A stretch of DNA of 64,000 nt, from the NCBI RefSeq assembly GCF_000417875.1, contig NW_006920881.1, positions 667,819 to 731,818 on the forward strand, given 5' to 3'. Origin of the DNA: Pseudozyma flocculosa PF-1. Its lineage: Eukaryota; Basidiomycota; Ustilaginomycetes; Ustilaginales; Ustilaginaceae. Position 1 is the stretch's first letter. Every line of letters begins with the position of its first letter. This document shows, piece by piece, positions 45,327 through 55,783 of the stretch. The translations under genes were made by a program, and so were the position numbers. Below the pieces are notes generated by a model, which ran no database searches, was not told where the DNA came from, and saw only the letters and a list, made by a program, of their open reading frames with translations.

Positions 45327-47844
45327 ATGAGCAGGCGTCAAGGTCCGACTTCACTCGCGGTGCAGCCAGGGTCGGCGGCAGCCAGCGGCCCCGCACAAGA
45401 CGTCGTCCTGCGCCACCTGGCCCACACGAGGGCAGCACACGGCGGCAGCGGTTCCAACACCGAGATGAGGGCCATCCTGCGTAAGGAGCGCGAGGTCGAA
45501 CGGGCACGCGCTTCCTCCTCGCTCTCGAATCGAGAGAACGAGCCACCGGCGAGGCGCATGGCCAGCACCGCCTCGAGCATGATCACCAGCCTGTCGGACC
45601 GCAAGCTCACCCAGAACAGCAGCAGCAGCAGCAGCCTGGGCGCCGGATCGGCGCACGGCACCGACGACGGCCAGGAACCCCTGGCGCCGGCGCCGGCGAG
45701 TGGCGCTCCCTCGTCGCGATGGCCAGCTCACTCCCGGCGGCCGTCGAGCGCCAAGGGTTCGGCGCCGATCAGCGCGGGCCTTGCCAAGAACGTCGACCTC
45801 ACACAGCAGCGTCAGGTCCCCACTTCGGATCGGGAGGGCAGCGTGTCGAGCGCCAGCTCGCGAATCCCTGCTCCGCCCGACTCTTTTGACCATAGCGTGA
45901 GTGCCGGCTTCCGACCTCTGCGACGCCCTCTCCCGCAAGGCACACGTCGACGACCGGCGCTGATACGAGTCCACCCTCACCCTGCTCCGGTGTCGATGTC
46001 AGTTTGGCGTCGATGCGCTGCAGGCCGCCTTTTCGGCAAAGTACTACGAGCTGGCGAACAAGTGCAAGAACTGGGAGCGCTACGCCGCCAAGCTGCGAGC
46101 GCAGAGCGAGGCGGTCGAGATCGAGAACCGCGTGCTGCGCGAGCAGATTGCCCAGCTCGAAGCCGACAACGCCGCCCTTCGCCACGAGCAGCTCCAGCGC
46201 GACCAGGCCCTCTACCGCCGTGACGTCGAGAGCCGTCTATCGACCCTCGAGGAGCGCCTGCCCGGCCGGATCCATTCCGGGGATGACCTCGACGAGCGCT
46301 ACCGCTCCGGCGACACCCTCATCGATCTCGACCGTATCTCTGCGCCCTCGGCCCCCTCGTCAGCCAGCAAGAGCTCTGACGGCCGTCATCAGGGCCAGAT
46401 GACGTACTGCTCGTCCAACCTGCAAGTCGAGGACCGTCCCGAGCTGCGTCCGCCCACGCCTGTCTCGGCGCTGTCGCTGCCCACGATGCTCCCCAGCGTC
46501 CCACGCCCCCAGGAGCTCGGTCCGCTATCATCGGGCCCGGGGCGACGTTCGCTCAACCACGCGCACGAAGAATCGCACGAGTGGCCGCCGTACAACAACA
46601 AACGCGACAGCGCTAGCCTGGCCGAGATCATCAACCAGGATGCCGCGCATCGTGAATTCGGCGCCCTGTACGGCGAGGGACGCTCGTCCCGCCTCGGTTC
46701 GCGCCGCGCAGAGTCCGACGTATCGGTCGCCGGTTCGCGTCTGCCAACTTCGGCCACCTTCCCGCCGGGACCTAACAGTGCATCGAACGATGCATCCGCG
46801 CTGACGAGCCAGGCCCTCGCCGCGATGAATCGTCAGCACGCTGCAATGGTCGGCGGCCAGCAAGCGCCATCGGCAAACAGGCTCGGGCAAGGCAACCTGC
46901 GTCCGACGCAGGGCAAGCGCAGGAGCACCATCTCGGTCGATCGCACCCTCGACCCTGGCCTTCAGCAGCTTGCCGGCATCCCGCCGTACTCGTCCGCGGC
47001 CGCGCCGGGTGCTGCCAGTGCAGGGGTTGATGCCAGAAGTCGGGGTCCGAGCGTCGTGTCGGAGGCAGCAACTGTGACGGGCGACTACCTTCAAGAGTAC
47101 GTCGAGCAACGGCGTCAGCAGCGGAAGACGTCGTTCACCGTCCAGCAACAGCAGCAGCACAGCGCGCCTCTCGGGGCGGCGCAGTCGGGATCCCGTCCAG
47201 CCTCGAGGCTGAGCAACCATTCGGCGGGAGGCGACCGTACCCGGCGTGCGAGAAGCAGGGCCGGCAGCGTCCACGATGCCATCCCGATGCTCAAGGACGA
47301 CGTCTTCAGCGACGGTGCCGCCGCCAACACCGCCCCGTCGAGATCGGGAGGCGCCTCGCCGCTGGCCGAGAACGTCAACGTGATCAACGGTGCCAACCTG
47401 TACGCCGATAGGGGGCTCGGGGCCAACTCGCCCTCGCCGCAGTCCAAGCAGCGTTCGGCGTTGATGGAGATCCGATGCAGCCAGCCGATGCTATCTTCGG
47501 ACACGTCGCACAGCTCCCAATCGCTGCACTCGGGCATCGCCGACTACTCCAACTCTTCCACCGAGCTCTCGGACGCCGCCGAGGACCAGCGACGGGCTCA
47601 TCGCGCGCTCTACGCCAGCCTGCGCGCCGAGCTCGACGCCGAAGACCTCGTCAAGTTTGAAAAGTACGTGCACCGCTACGATGCGCTCGAGATCGGCCTC
47701 GACGGGCCGCGCGGCCTGATCAACCGGGTCAAGAAGCTGCTGCTCCTCACTGACCCGGACCTCAAGTCGAAGCCCGAGAAGCTGCGCGTGCGAAAGGAGC
47801 TCGCCCGCGAGTTCGAGAAGGTCGTCAAGAACACGGCGTCCTGA
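45327..47844 (+). CDS. Large Ser-rich coiled-coil protein of unknown function
   Basis: 803 residues in two exons, 45327-45896 and 46003-47844, with a 106 bp phase-0 intron (GTGAGT...CAG). Residues 1-190 are Ser/Ala-rich. Directly after the intron comes FGVDALQAAFSAKYYELANK and a heptad-like region (about 195-260) ending in EQIAQLEADNAALRHEQLQR, a likely coiled coil. The middle (about 270-680) is low complexity, with Ser, Pro, Gln and Arg. The last 90 residues are again ordered and charged (YASLRAELDAEDLVKFEKYV, LINRVKKLLLLTDPDLKS). No named domain is recognised. The conserved-looking ends and disordered middle suggest a cytoskeletal or polarity scaffold, but this is speculation. Confidence 0.75.
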
Positions 47845-48764
47845 GCATCGCCGAGCTCCCGCACCCGGGTCTTTCCGGCTGTCGCCTTTGGCGAGGCGAG
47901 GGGAGCCCATTCCGCTGCCTATTGCTCTTGCACTTGCATCGTTCCGTTCCTGCCACCAGCTGGCGCTGGGCCGATGTTGCACCCGCACCGGTCCCGCCGA
48001 GACATAGACACCCTGAATTGGACTCAGTCCTACGCACTCACTCCCCGCTCACTCCTCGCCACTAGAAGACCCGTTCCCACCGCATCTGTAGATCTGCCTC
48101 TCCTCGTCATGCTTTCTCTGCCGCTGCCTCCTTCCCTTCAACCGTCTCTGTATACTTGTCACCGTCGCCACACTTGATCCTCAGCATTGCCCTCTCTGGG
48201 CTCCACCCCACTACCGCTCCCCCATTCACCCTCCCTCACCTGTACCCCTTCCTCTGATCCTTCATCGTTGTCTCTCTCCACACCCTCAGATGTACAGGGC
48301 TCGAGGCCACAGCGCCCTGCTGGCCCTTTCCCTGTCCATTCGTTACCCCTCTTTCGAGGCATGTCACCAATGCCGCACACACACACAGACACACACACGC
48401 ACACGCCCTTCTCCTCGCCCTCTTGTTCCTCCCCTCCCCAATGACACACTGTCTGTCATTTCTCGGCATCCAAACAAAAAGCATCACTGTTTCGCCCCTT
48501 TCCTCTCGTCGTGCGTCGTTCGGCTCGTCTCATTGCTCTCACACGCCGGCGGCGAGGCAGGCGGAAAGCATCGACCTCGCATGTCCGCAGCAGCGTCTGA
48601 CGGGAGATGGGCGATCGCACGCGGCATTTGGAGGGCAAAATGCTGGCATGCTGGGAGAGACGGCAGAGAGAGGCATGGTGATGGAGAGGGATGCACACGT
48701 GGATGACTCGGTCGTGGGCTGGATTGGAGAGCGAGACAATCGCACCGCCTTCTAACCGACGGTA
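47845..48764. other. Convergent intergenic region, no gene seen
   Basis: CT-rich sequence with a CA-rich microsatellite at about 48377-48410. It holds the 3' ends of both flanking genes. No supported gene. Confidence 0.5.
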
Positions 48765-49061
48765 TCAGGGTGAGGGAGAGGCGGATGCAGAATAGTCCCG
48801 GCATGTGCCATGGAGTCTCGAGCAGAGGTTGCAAAACTCCTCCGGACCGATGTTGCAGTGGGGCTCGGCGATGCGCTTCGGGTTCGGCCAGCAGTTGTAC
48901 AGCGCCATTACGTCGCGGGCGTACTCGGCTCCATCCACGACGGCGCAGAGCTTCTGCTTCTTGTCAGGTCCAGACGGCCTGTTGTAGAAGGTGTAGCCCG
49001 CGGCGTGGGCCGTCGAGGCGATGCAGAACATCCCGACGATGGCGGCATGGAGGAGCTTCAT
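48765..49061 (-). CDS. Small secreted six-cysteine protein (family B, copy 1)
   Basis: 98 residues, intronless. Signal peptide MKLLHAAIVGMFCIASTAHA. Six mature cysteines: C-x17-C, then CWPNPKRI, PHC, x7 to FCNLC, and GTC. The WPNPK-I-PHC block and the KQK-C block are shared with the gene at 49975, so the two are tandem paralogues. The first part of the layout (C-x17-C) also matches the family A proteins, pointing to a wider superfamily. A TATA-like box is about 190 bp upstream. Secreted, disulfide-bonded; function unknown. Confidence 0.82.
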   Translation of the reverse strand: MKLLHAAIVGMFCIASTAHAAGYTFYNRPSGPDKKQKLCAVVDGAEYARDVMALYNCWPNPKRIAEPHCNIGPEEFCNLCSRLHGTCRDYSASASPSP

Positions 49062-49974
49062 TGTGAGGCTTTACGACGGTCGAGGTGTGGGGCGGAGAGC
49101 GGAAGGGAGGTCAGTGAGCGTCTTTGAGAGCAGGTACGAGGACGGGAGGCCGAGCGTGCAGCGTACGGATGCGGTCACTGGATGGCAAGACGAGATCGGT
49201 GCAGAAGGATGAGGGCGACGAGGACGATGCCTGGCTCTCCGTCGACACCTTTTTATCCTCGAGCCCACCCTCGTTCCCCTTCCGCTCGCTCTCACATGTC
49301 CTCCACAATTTCACAGGACACGGGCTCGGGTGTTGGCGGCTCGACCACACAACGGAACCATCGCGGTAGGGGGGCAGCCTCCATCTGCGTATCAGTCGCC
49401 GGCAGTTGTCCGCGCCAATTCTGGGCGTCAGCAGCCGGGCAGAAGGGGTGGATGACTGCTCGGTTGCTTTGTAACTGGCGAGCTGAATGCAGAGGCGTTG
49501 TTCGGGGATGGGTAGGTTGCACGAATCTCCAAGTCTCCAATCCGTCGGACGACTGCGGAGACACACCAAGGTAGCATGGAGGGGGCAATATGTATGAATT
49601 GATGGAGGGGATGCGATAGTCCAGGGGGATTGGCTGCGACCTGTGGACCTCGGCCCAAGTGGCATTTGGTCGGGCGCTGCGTGATGGTGAGATACGGGCG
49701 CAAGGCGCGCGAGAGTGACTGGGGAACATCAGATCAGGCGGGGAATGGGGGTTTGCGAAGGGAATAAGGGCGGGCGAAGAACGGACTGCCGGCGTACGGG
49801 GGAACGGCGGCAGGGAGGGGAAAGGTGATGGAAGAGAGGAAAAGGTGGTTGACTCGGCGGCGAGATGGGTCGAAGAGCATGCCACGTCGACGAACGGGCG
49901 TTCGGAGCGCTAGGCTTGGACGCGAGGCGCTCGACGAAGACTCTCGATTCACCCACTGACGAAATTTCTTAGCC
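49062..49974. other. Spacer between tandem family B genes
   Basis: Promoter of copy 1 on the left, 3' flank of copy 2 on the right. No supported gene. Confidence 0.5.
49249..49258 (-). promoter_or_regulatory. TATA-like box (GGATAAAAAGG)
   Basis: About 190 bp ahead of the ATG at 49061; the same distance separates the box and ATG of copy 2. Confidence 0.55.
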
Positions 49975-50256
49975 TTAAGAAGGGGGATAGTCCAGGCAAT
50001 CGCTGTTGAGCTGGCGACAGATGTTGCAGAACCTCCGTTCGTCGAGGGAGCAGTGCGGCGCCTGGATGTGCTTCGGGTTGGGCCAGCAATCAAAGTTGGC
50101 GAAGACGCCCCGGCCGCGTTCGCCGCCCTGCAGGACGTTGCAGACCTTCTGCTTCCCGCTAGCGTTGGGTCTGGTGAAGAAGAGGTTGTGCCTCGCCGCA
50201 TCGGCGGCGTAGGCGAGGCAGAACAGGGCTGCGATGGCGGGGAGGAGGAGTTTCAT
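49975..50256 (-). CDS. Small secreted six-cysteine protein (family B, copy 2)
   Basis: 93 residues, intronless, from the ATG at 50256; the frame continues upstream but the signal peptide MKLLLPAIAALFCLAYAADA begins here. The six cysteines are in the same order and spacing as copy 1 (C-x17-C-x11-C-x7-C-x2-C-x6-C), with WPNPKHIQAPHC and RFCNIC. The start-codon context (TTCATCGCGAAGC on the plus strand) resembles that of copies 1 and 3. TATA-like box at 50444-50455. Its upstream region is duplicated ahead of the decayed copy 3. Confidence 0.82.
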   Translation of the reverse strand: MKLLLPAIAALFCLAYAADAARHNLFFTRPNASGKQKVCNVLQGGERGRGVFANFDCWPNPKHIQAPHCSLDERRFCNICRQLNSDCLDYPPS

Positions 50257-50428
50257 CGCGAAGCTTGACGAATTTCGGAGCGAGACCGGACCGGAGAGGT
50301 GGGTGCGGCGTAAGTCAGCGCGGTCCCGGGAGCGCGTTTGCAAAGTGGCGAAAGAAGAGGCTTACCAGCGGGCCCACTTGGCTAGGCGGCTAGTGGATTG
50401 AGATATGGTGGGGCAAGAGCAGGTAGCA

Positions 50429-50655
50429 GGACGAGAATCGAGCGCCCTTTTATCCCGCCCGTCGTTATGCTGTATGCTCCGCCACTCCCGCACGCTCTGC
50501 TTTGCTCGTCGAGCCAGCTTACGAGGGCGCGTTTGTCAGGGGCCTCGCTCAGTTCTGGCCGAGTACGGCAGATCGTGCGTGCCCGACGTCCGTGCTTCGG
50601 CCCGAACAATGATGCGCAGTACCGTTGTACGTCCGCATCGAGGCGAGACTCCTTG
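50429..50655. repeat. Duplicated upstream segment, left member
   Basis: By eye this aligns with 51369-51583. Both begin TTCGAGCGCCCTTTT or TCGAGCGCCCTTTT and both end with TTGTACGTCCGCATCGAGGC. It lies just upstream of family B copy 2. Confidence 0.75.
50444..50455 (-). promoter_or_regulatory. TATA-like box (GGGATAAAAGGG)
   Basis: About 190 bp ahead of the ATG at 50256. In the duplicated segment ahead of copy 3 the same position reads CTCAAAAGGG, so the TATA core is lost. Confidence 0.55.
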
Positions 50656-51103
50656 GATGTGCATTGTCTGGTTCCTGACCTCGGCCTACCCCTGGAACAA
50701 CGATGCCCCGAAGACCATTGATGAATGGCATGCCATCGGCGAATCAGGACTTGGCCGAGGGCGCCTGATGGACAATGGCAGCCGGCAGTGCATTCTAACG
50801 GCAGGCGTTGGCGGCGGTGTGTACGTACTGTACCTTAATGGAGTTGTCGCAGCACGCAGTCTACACAGGAGTGAAATGTAACCTGAGGACAACGTCACGC
50901 GGAGCCTCTGGGTTTCACTGCAAAATCACGCAGACCCTCTGCATGACCTCTGCGGGGGCCCTCCGAAAGCTCGCATTGCCAGCTGCTATGGTTGCTGCTG
51001 CTGAGGACGTCGAGACCAAGCTGAAGAGGGATGCATGTCGGACAGGTGAGGTGGGTCCGTGAGACTGTAGAGGCACGAGAAGATATGGGAACGGCTGACC
51101 GAT

Positions 51104-51190
51104 TCAGGATTTCCCTAGCGCCTCAAGGACCGTAAAGCGACAAGGGGACGGAAGAGGAGAGGCCAGATGACTGAGGTGGGGGGGCTTCAT
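51104..51190 (-). pseudogene. Decayed family B secreted-protein copy 3
   Basis: The ATG at 51190 sits in the same context as copies 1 and 2 (GGGGCTTCATTGCGAGG against GGAGCTTCATTGTGAGG) and at the same distance (about 190 bp) from the duplicated upstream box. The frame is only 28 codons, lacks a hydrophobic signal and has a single cysteine. The region to its left shows no clear remaining cysteine frame. I read it as a broken third tandem copy. Confidence 0.6.
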
Positions 51191-51368
51191 TGCGAGGTCT
51201 GGCGGCTTTGACGGCTGGATGCAGGGGTGAACGCGGCGTAAGATATGTAGGGTCCCGTAAGAGGTGTGGCGCTCTTCTGCAAGGCGGCGAACTGAGGGAC
51301 GTACTGCAAGGCTTATAAGGTGGCGAGTGACGAGTGCGCTGGGTGGGGTCGAGATTGCGAGGCAAAGC

Positions 51369-51583
51369 ATGACGGGATTCGAGCGCCCTTTTGAGCCTAA
51401 CTTCGCGGATTCGCCGTCACCTCCGCATGCTTCCCTCGAGGAGCGAGCTCAAAGAACGCGGGAGAGTCACTCACGACTCAGGCCGGGCCGGTTGAGGCAA
51501 GTTGTGCGCGCCCCACTTCCGTACCTCGGCCCGTACGACATGCAGCAGCATTGTACGTCCGCATCGAGGCTGCCGGTACGCGT
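51369..51583. repeat. Duplicated upstream segment, right member
   Basis: Partner of 50429-50655. Shared blocks include GCGCCC, CTCGGCCCG and a 20-base identical end TTGTACGTCCGCATCGAGGC. Confidence 0.75.
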
Positions 51584-52527
51584 ACAAAATCGTTAGGTCT
51601 TCCCCCAGCAGCAGCCGTGTCACGGCGACCACCCACCTTGTATGCCGTCGTTGGCGCCACAGAAGGGGGCTGTGCGGCCTTCTAGGCCGGGACCGCCCGA
51701 CCGACAATAGCAAGGAGCCGGGACTTGCGATCCGTTACCGGGCGTCAGCGGCCAAGGTGGGCGCAATGGATTGGTGACCCAGTCGGCATTGCTGCGGCGT
51801 AGGATGTTGAGACCAGGCCGAGAGACAAAGAGGATGCAACGCTCAGAGAGGGACAAGGTAGGGAACAAGATTGTACGACCGCGCTTTCGACGCCAGCCTT
51901 ATCGTCGGCACGCCATATCGCCCTTGTCCGGCTGAGAGCGATGGGGCAGAGGCGGGCCGATGTGGGCGATTCAAGGGGGTCAGGAGGGCGGGAGCTGAGC
52001 CATGGAAGCTTGAGCCTCATCTTGGTCTGCGAGCGGCGCCAGTGCTGCTCGGATTTGCCATGGAGAGAACGGCTTAGTAGTGTAGTTGCTCTTTCGCCGC
52101 CCACTGCTGCGGCGAGCCGGGCCGATGGAGAGGTGTGCGCTTCCGTTGTAGCCGTGCCGCGTCGATAGCGGCGAAGAGCCGCAAAGAGCAGGCACGGCCC
52201 TGGGCCCATGGCGGGATCAAGCCGGGCCTCTTGCCGGCAAAGGCGAGAGGTGTATTCGTGACGATGCGAGGCAGGAATTGACGGGGTCCACTATGGTTGC
52301 TTGCCTGGCTCTGTAGCCCGCCGCCGGGCGACGAGGCACGGTGGCTTGGACGACTTGATGATGGTGAAGCGACGGCAAGAGGCGCAAAGAGGGAGCGACG
52401 GAGGTGGGGGTGGCGCACGGTCCTCTGGTCGTCGTCAGCAGGCGGACTAATGGGGACCTCGCTGGAGAGATCAAATGGTGGCAGTAAGGCGGTGCAGCGC
52501 GGCGCGGCGCGGAGCAAAGAGGGCTGA

Positions 52528-52531
52528 TGGG

Positions 52532-52567
<36 letters not shown>

Positions 52568-52568
52568 C
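52528..52568. repeat. GCCT tetranucleotide repeat
   Basis: About ten CCTG units, about 110 bp upstream of the DUF262 gene start. The same motif, reverse orientation, makes the long array at 33697. Confidence 0.9.
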
Positions 52569-52677
52569 TTGCCTGCGCCCGCACCTTCACCTCCAACGCC
52601 CACGCCAACGCCGCCTCGACACGATCGTCCCAGCTACAGGCGCCACACCGCTCCCGTGCACCCAACGGTCCCGCGCC

Positions 52678-54512
52678 ATGTCGCCTGCCGTCACTGCTAC
52701 CAACACGCCGCACCAGCCCTCGAAAGACGAGATCAAGGCCGACGATGCAATGTGAGCCCAGCGTCTCTCCACCCGCCTCGGCCTCCCGAGCCCATTGTCT
52801 CCCCTGACCCGCGCACGAGGCTGACACCCGCTCCCTGTCAACCGCGTCTGGCACGCAACCTTGCCCGCAGCCTCGACATCGAGCCGGTGCAGCACCACCG
52901 CAGGGCGACGCAGTACACGACCCGGGCCGTCTTCGATATGATCCAGACCGGCGCCATTGCCGACGTTGCGCCCGACCCGCGTCGAGGGCCACGCTGGTCG
53001 GCGCGCCAGCAGTCCGGCTTCCTCGACTCGATCCTGCGGCGTTGCTATGTCCCGCCCCTCCTCTTTTCCGTCTTTAGCAACAGCGGCGTCGATACCCTCT
53101 ACTGCATCGACGGCAAGCAGAGGCTGACGACGCTCCACGACTTCATGGCCAACAAGCTGGCGTTCCAAGGCGCGCACCTCGCCCCCCCCTCACCGACCCG
53201 ACTCGGCCCGGTTCCGGCCGCAGAGCTTGAGCCTGACGACGGCGTGGTCCTTCCCCCTCCACCCGTCGACGCGACAGAGCCCGAGACGGACCGCAAATTC
53301 TGGTTCAAGGAGAGCATCAGGGACGGCAAGACGCCCGCACTCTCGCAGCTGCAGCGCGAACGGTTCGAAGCGTGAGAGTCGACTCTACTCTTGGTCGCCA
53401 CCTCTCGCCTCTGCCTTGGGTTCTTCGCAGCTGATCGCGCAGGCCATGCATCCCCCTCTCCGCCTCCGCTACGACCGCAAGGGAGCCTCTTATCTGCGTC
53501 GAGCAGAGCGGGCTCACGCCAGACGACGAGCAAGACCTCTACTGGCGCGTCCAGCGCGGCCTTGTCCCCAACGCCGCGGAAAAGCTCTCCGAACACCTGG
53601 GACCGTGGCCCGACTTTATCCGCCAGCTCGCCGCGCACTACGTCAAGGCGGGTCTTCAGGTCGACGCCAGAGGCCAGCGGCTCATCGACGTCTCGGAGGG
53701 CAACGACTTCCTGTTTGCGGCCCAGGTGGCGCTGGTCATCCTCCACGCGCAGGTCCGGGCGTCGTCCGTATCGGTGTCCTCGACCTCTCCTCTGCTGGCT
53801 AGCGCGGGCCTCACGCCCACCTCGCTGCGCCTGCTCCAGGACCCCAACTTCCTGCCCGTCGCACCGGCGATTGCGGATTTCTTCAAGGCCAACCTCGGTG
53901 TGGCGCCCGGTCCGGGTGTGGGGCCGAAGATCAAGGCCACGTTCGAGACGTACGTCGCGCTGGCCAAGGATCGCGTCTACGGCGGCTGCCTCGCGCCGAG
54001 CAGCAACCCGCGAGAGCTCAACAGGCAGCGTCCTCTGGGTGGGTAGAGCAACGTCCATCGAGCCTGAGCCCCGAACCCTCGGGGGAGGGGACGTGTGCGC
54101 TGACATGTTCCCCGCCGCTGCTGCTCGACGCGCTCACCCGCCCGCAGCGCCCATCGAGCTGGTCCACGTCGGCCTGCTCATCTCCTACTTTCCCAAGGCC
54201 GAGGTATCGCAGCTTTACCAAGCCGTCAAGCAGATGACGGCCCCGAACCGTCCGAGGCCGCCCGCGTCGGACGCGCTCAGGCTCGGCTTCACCTCGACAG
54301 CCGCCGCGGATCTGAGAAACTTTGTCACGAACCTCAAGCTACCCAACCCGATCAACCCGCGGACCGAGCCCGATCGACGGCGCCAGCATGACGATTCGGG
54401 CTCGAGCAGGGAGAGGAACCCTTACGGCGCGGCGTGGTCCGGTAGCGCGAGCCCGAGCACACGCCAGAGGCCGTACGAGGGCGGCAGCCCCTACTATTGG
54501 CGACGAGGCTAG
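52678..54512 (+). CDS. DUF262-domain protein
   Basis: 511 residues, four exons: 52678-52751, 52871-53371, 53443-54038 and 54148-54512. The DUF262 (GmrSD N-terminal, ParB-like) signature is clear: FLDSILRRCYVPPLLFSVFS and CIDGKQRLTTLHDF (about 102-115), then LICVEQSGLTPDDEQDLYWR and RVQRGLVPNAAEKLSEHLGP. The exon 3 start is uncertain: a CAG acceptor gives 53443, an AAG acceptor gives 53482; both keep the frame and the latter fits the family slightly better. The C-terminus is Arg/Ser-rich. No HNH or DUF1524 nuclease domain follows, unlike bacterial GmrSD. Role in fungi is unknown. Confidence 0.85.
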
Positions 54513-54683
54513 TCCGGTCCGGCCGCGGTTCGCTTGGCTCGCCTCCGCGCCGTCGGCGGACGATGACATCGACTCTGTTCCACGCAGGCAAAAGGATCCA
54601 TTGCTATCAGACTCGATGTTCCCGCGGCTGCAGCTGTTGCAACCGATACCACTGCTGTTGCATGCAAAGCATCGCGCCCCTGT

Positions 54684-54712
54684 TTGCAGCTGCCTGCCTG
54701 CCTGCCTGCCTG
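54684..54712. repeat. GCCT tetranucleotide repeat
   Basis: About six units immediately after the stop of the GH53 gene, in its 3' flank. Confidence 0.8.
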
Positions 54713-54718
54713 GCGGCC

Positions 54719-55783
54719 TCAGATGGACTTGAAGGCGGCGAGGGCGGTGGTGACGCGGCCCTGCGCGTCGATAAAGGTGTTGTCCTCGCAGCTCGAGCCG
54801 AGGTTGGCGTTGCTCTTCCAGAAGGGCTCCCAGTAGAAGAGTCCGTCGGCGCCGGCCTGTTGGGCCGTTTTTGCGACAGTCTGGATCCACTGGGCCTGAC
54901 CGGCGGTGGTGAAGGGGATGTTTTTGGTGTCCGAGGGGAAGGGGTACTTTGGGCTGGAGCACTTGGAGGGCCAGTCGGTCTCGACGACCATGACCTCCTT
55001 GGCGTACTTTGACTTTAGGGTGCGGATGCCCGATGCGAGGTTGGCCAGGGTGGCGCGCGAGTCGTAAAAGGGGTAGTAGGAGACGCCCTGGATGTCGTAG
55101 TCGGTGGCGAGGAGCGAGTTGGCCTTGAGCACCTTTTCGTACCACTTCGTCTGGAGGCTGGCGTCCCAGCCGTTGTCGATGTGGATCATGATCTTGGGGC
55201 GGCGCGGCAGCTTGGCGTCCCTGACGCCCGCCGAGGCCGAGTGGAGCAGGCGGGCCGTGTTCCAGGCGACGTCGTTTGTGCTCGGGTCGAGGGCGCCGAC
55301 GGGGGCCAGGAGGCCGTTGCGGATCTCGTTGCCGATGGATACCATCTCGACGTCGATGCCGGCGCTCTTGAACGCCTGCATGCTCTGCAGCGTGTACTGG
55401 TAGAGGGTGTTTGAGAGGTCGTCGATGCCCTGCCCCTTCCACTTGGCGGGTGGCACCTGGTGCGCCGGGTCGGCCCATGTGTCGCTGTAGTGGAAGTCGA
55501 GGTAGACCTTGAGGCCGGCCTTTTGGGCTCGGCGGGCGAGGGCGACGTTGTAGTCGAGGCCGTATACGCCGCCCGAGGGGTTGACCCAGATGCGCTGGCG
55601 CACCGTGTTGACGCCATTCTGCGCCATGATGGTCTCGAGCGCGGCGGGGCTGCCCGACGAGGTGTACCACTTTGTCCCCTGCGACTCGAGGAGGGACGTC
55701 GAGGACCAGTCGACGCCCTTGTAGGTGAGCGCGGCCGCGGCGGCGCTGACAAAGAGGGGCAGGAGGTAGAGGTGGCGCAGCAT
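54719..55783 (-). CDS. Arabinogalactan endo-beta-1,4-galactanase, glycoside hydrolase family 53
   Basis: 354 residues, intronless. Signal peptide MLRHLYLLPLFVSAAAAA, then KGVDWSSTSLLE, the usual GH53 start. It hydrolyses beta-1,4-galactan side chains of pectin (rhamnogalacturonan I) outside the cell. Catalytic acid/base Glu153 in SIGNEI and nucleophile Glu268 in VVETDW are both present, with the typical FHYSDTWADPAHQ and NGWDA blocks. Length matches single-domain fungal GH53 enzymes, with no carbohydrate-binding module. It points to contact with plant cell-wall material. A CTTATATGGG box lies about 80 bp upstream. Confidence 0.95.
   Translation of the reverse strand: MLRHLYLLPLFVSAAAAALTYKGVDWSSTSLLESQGTKWYTSSGSPAALETIMAQNGVNTVRQRIWVNPSGGVYGLDYNVALARRAQKAGLKVYLDFHYSDTWADPAHQVPPAKWKGQGIDDLSNTLYQYTLQSMQAFKSAGIDVEMVSIGNEIRNGLLAPVGALDPSTNDVAWNTARLLHSASAGVRDAKLPRRPKIMIHIDNGWDASLQTKWYEKVLKANSLLATDYDIQGVSYYPFYDSRATLANLASGIRTLKSKYAKEVMVVETDWPSKCSSPKYPFPSDTKNIPFTTAGQAQWIQTVAKTAQQAGADGLFYWEPFWKSNANLGSSCEDNTFIDAQGRVTTALAAFKSI

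Larger units (their letters stand above)
50257..51103. other. Spacer between family B copies 2 and 3
   Basis: Contains the promoter of copy 2 and the left member of an upstream duplication. Short frames lack support. Confidence 0.5.
51191..52677. other. Divergent intergenic region, no supported gene
   Basis: Contains the right member of the upstream duplication at its left end and a TGCC repeat near 52530. Remaining frames look like shadows or simple repeats. Confidence 0.5.
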
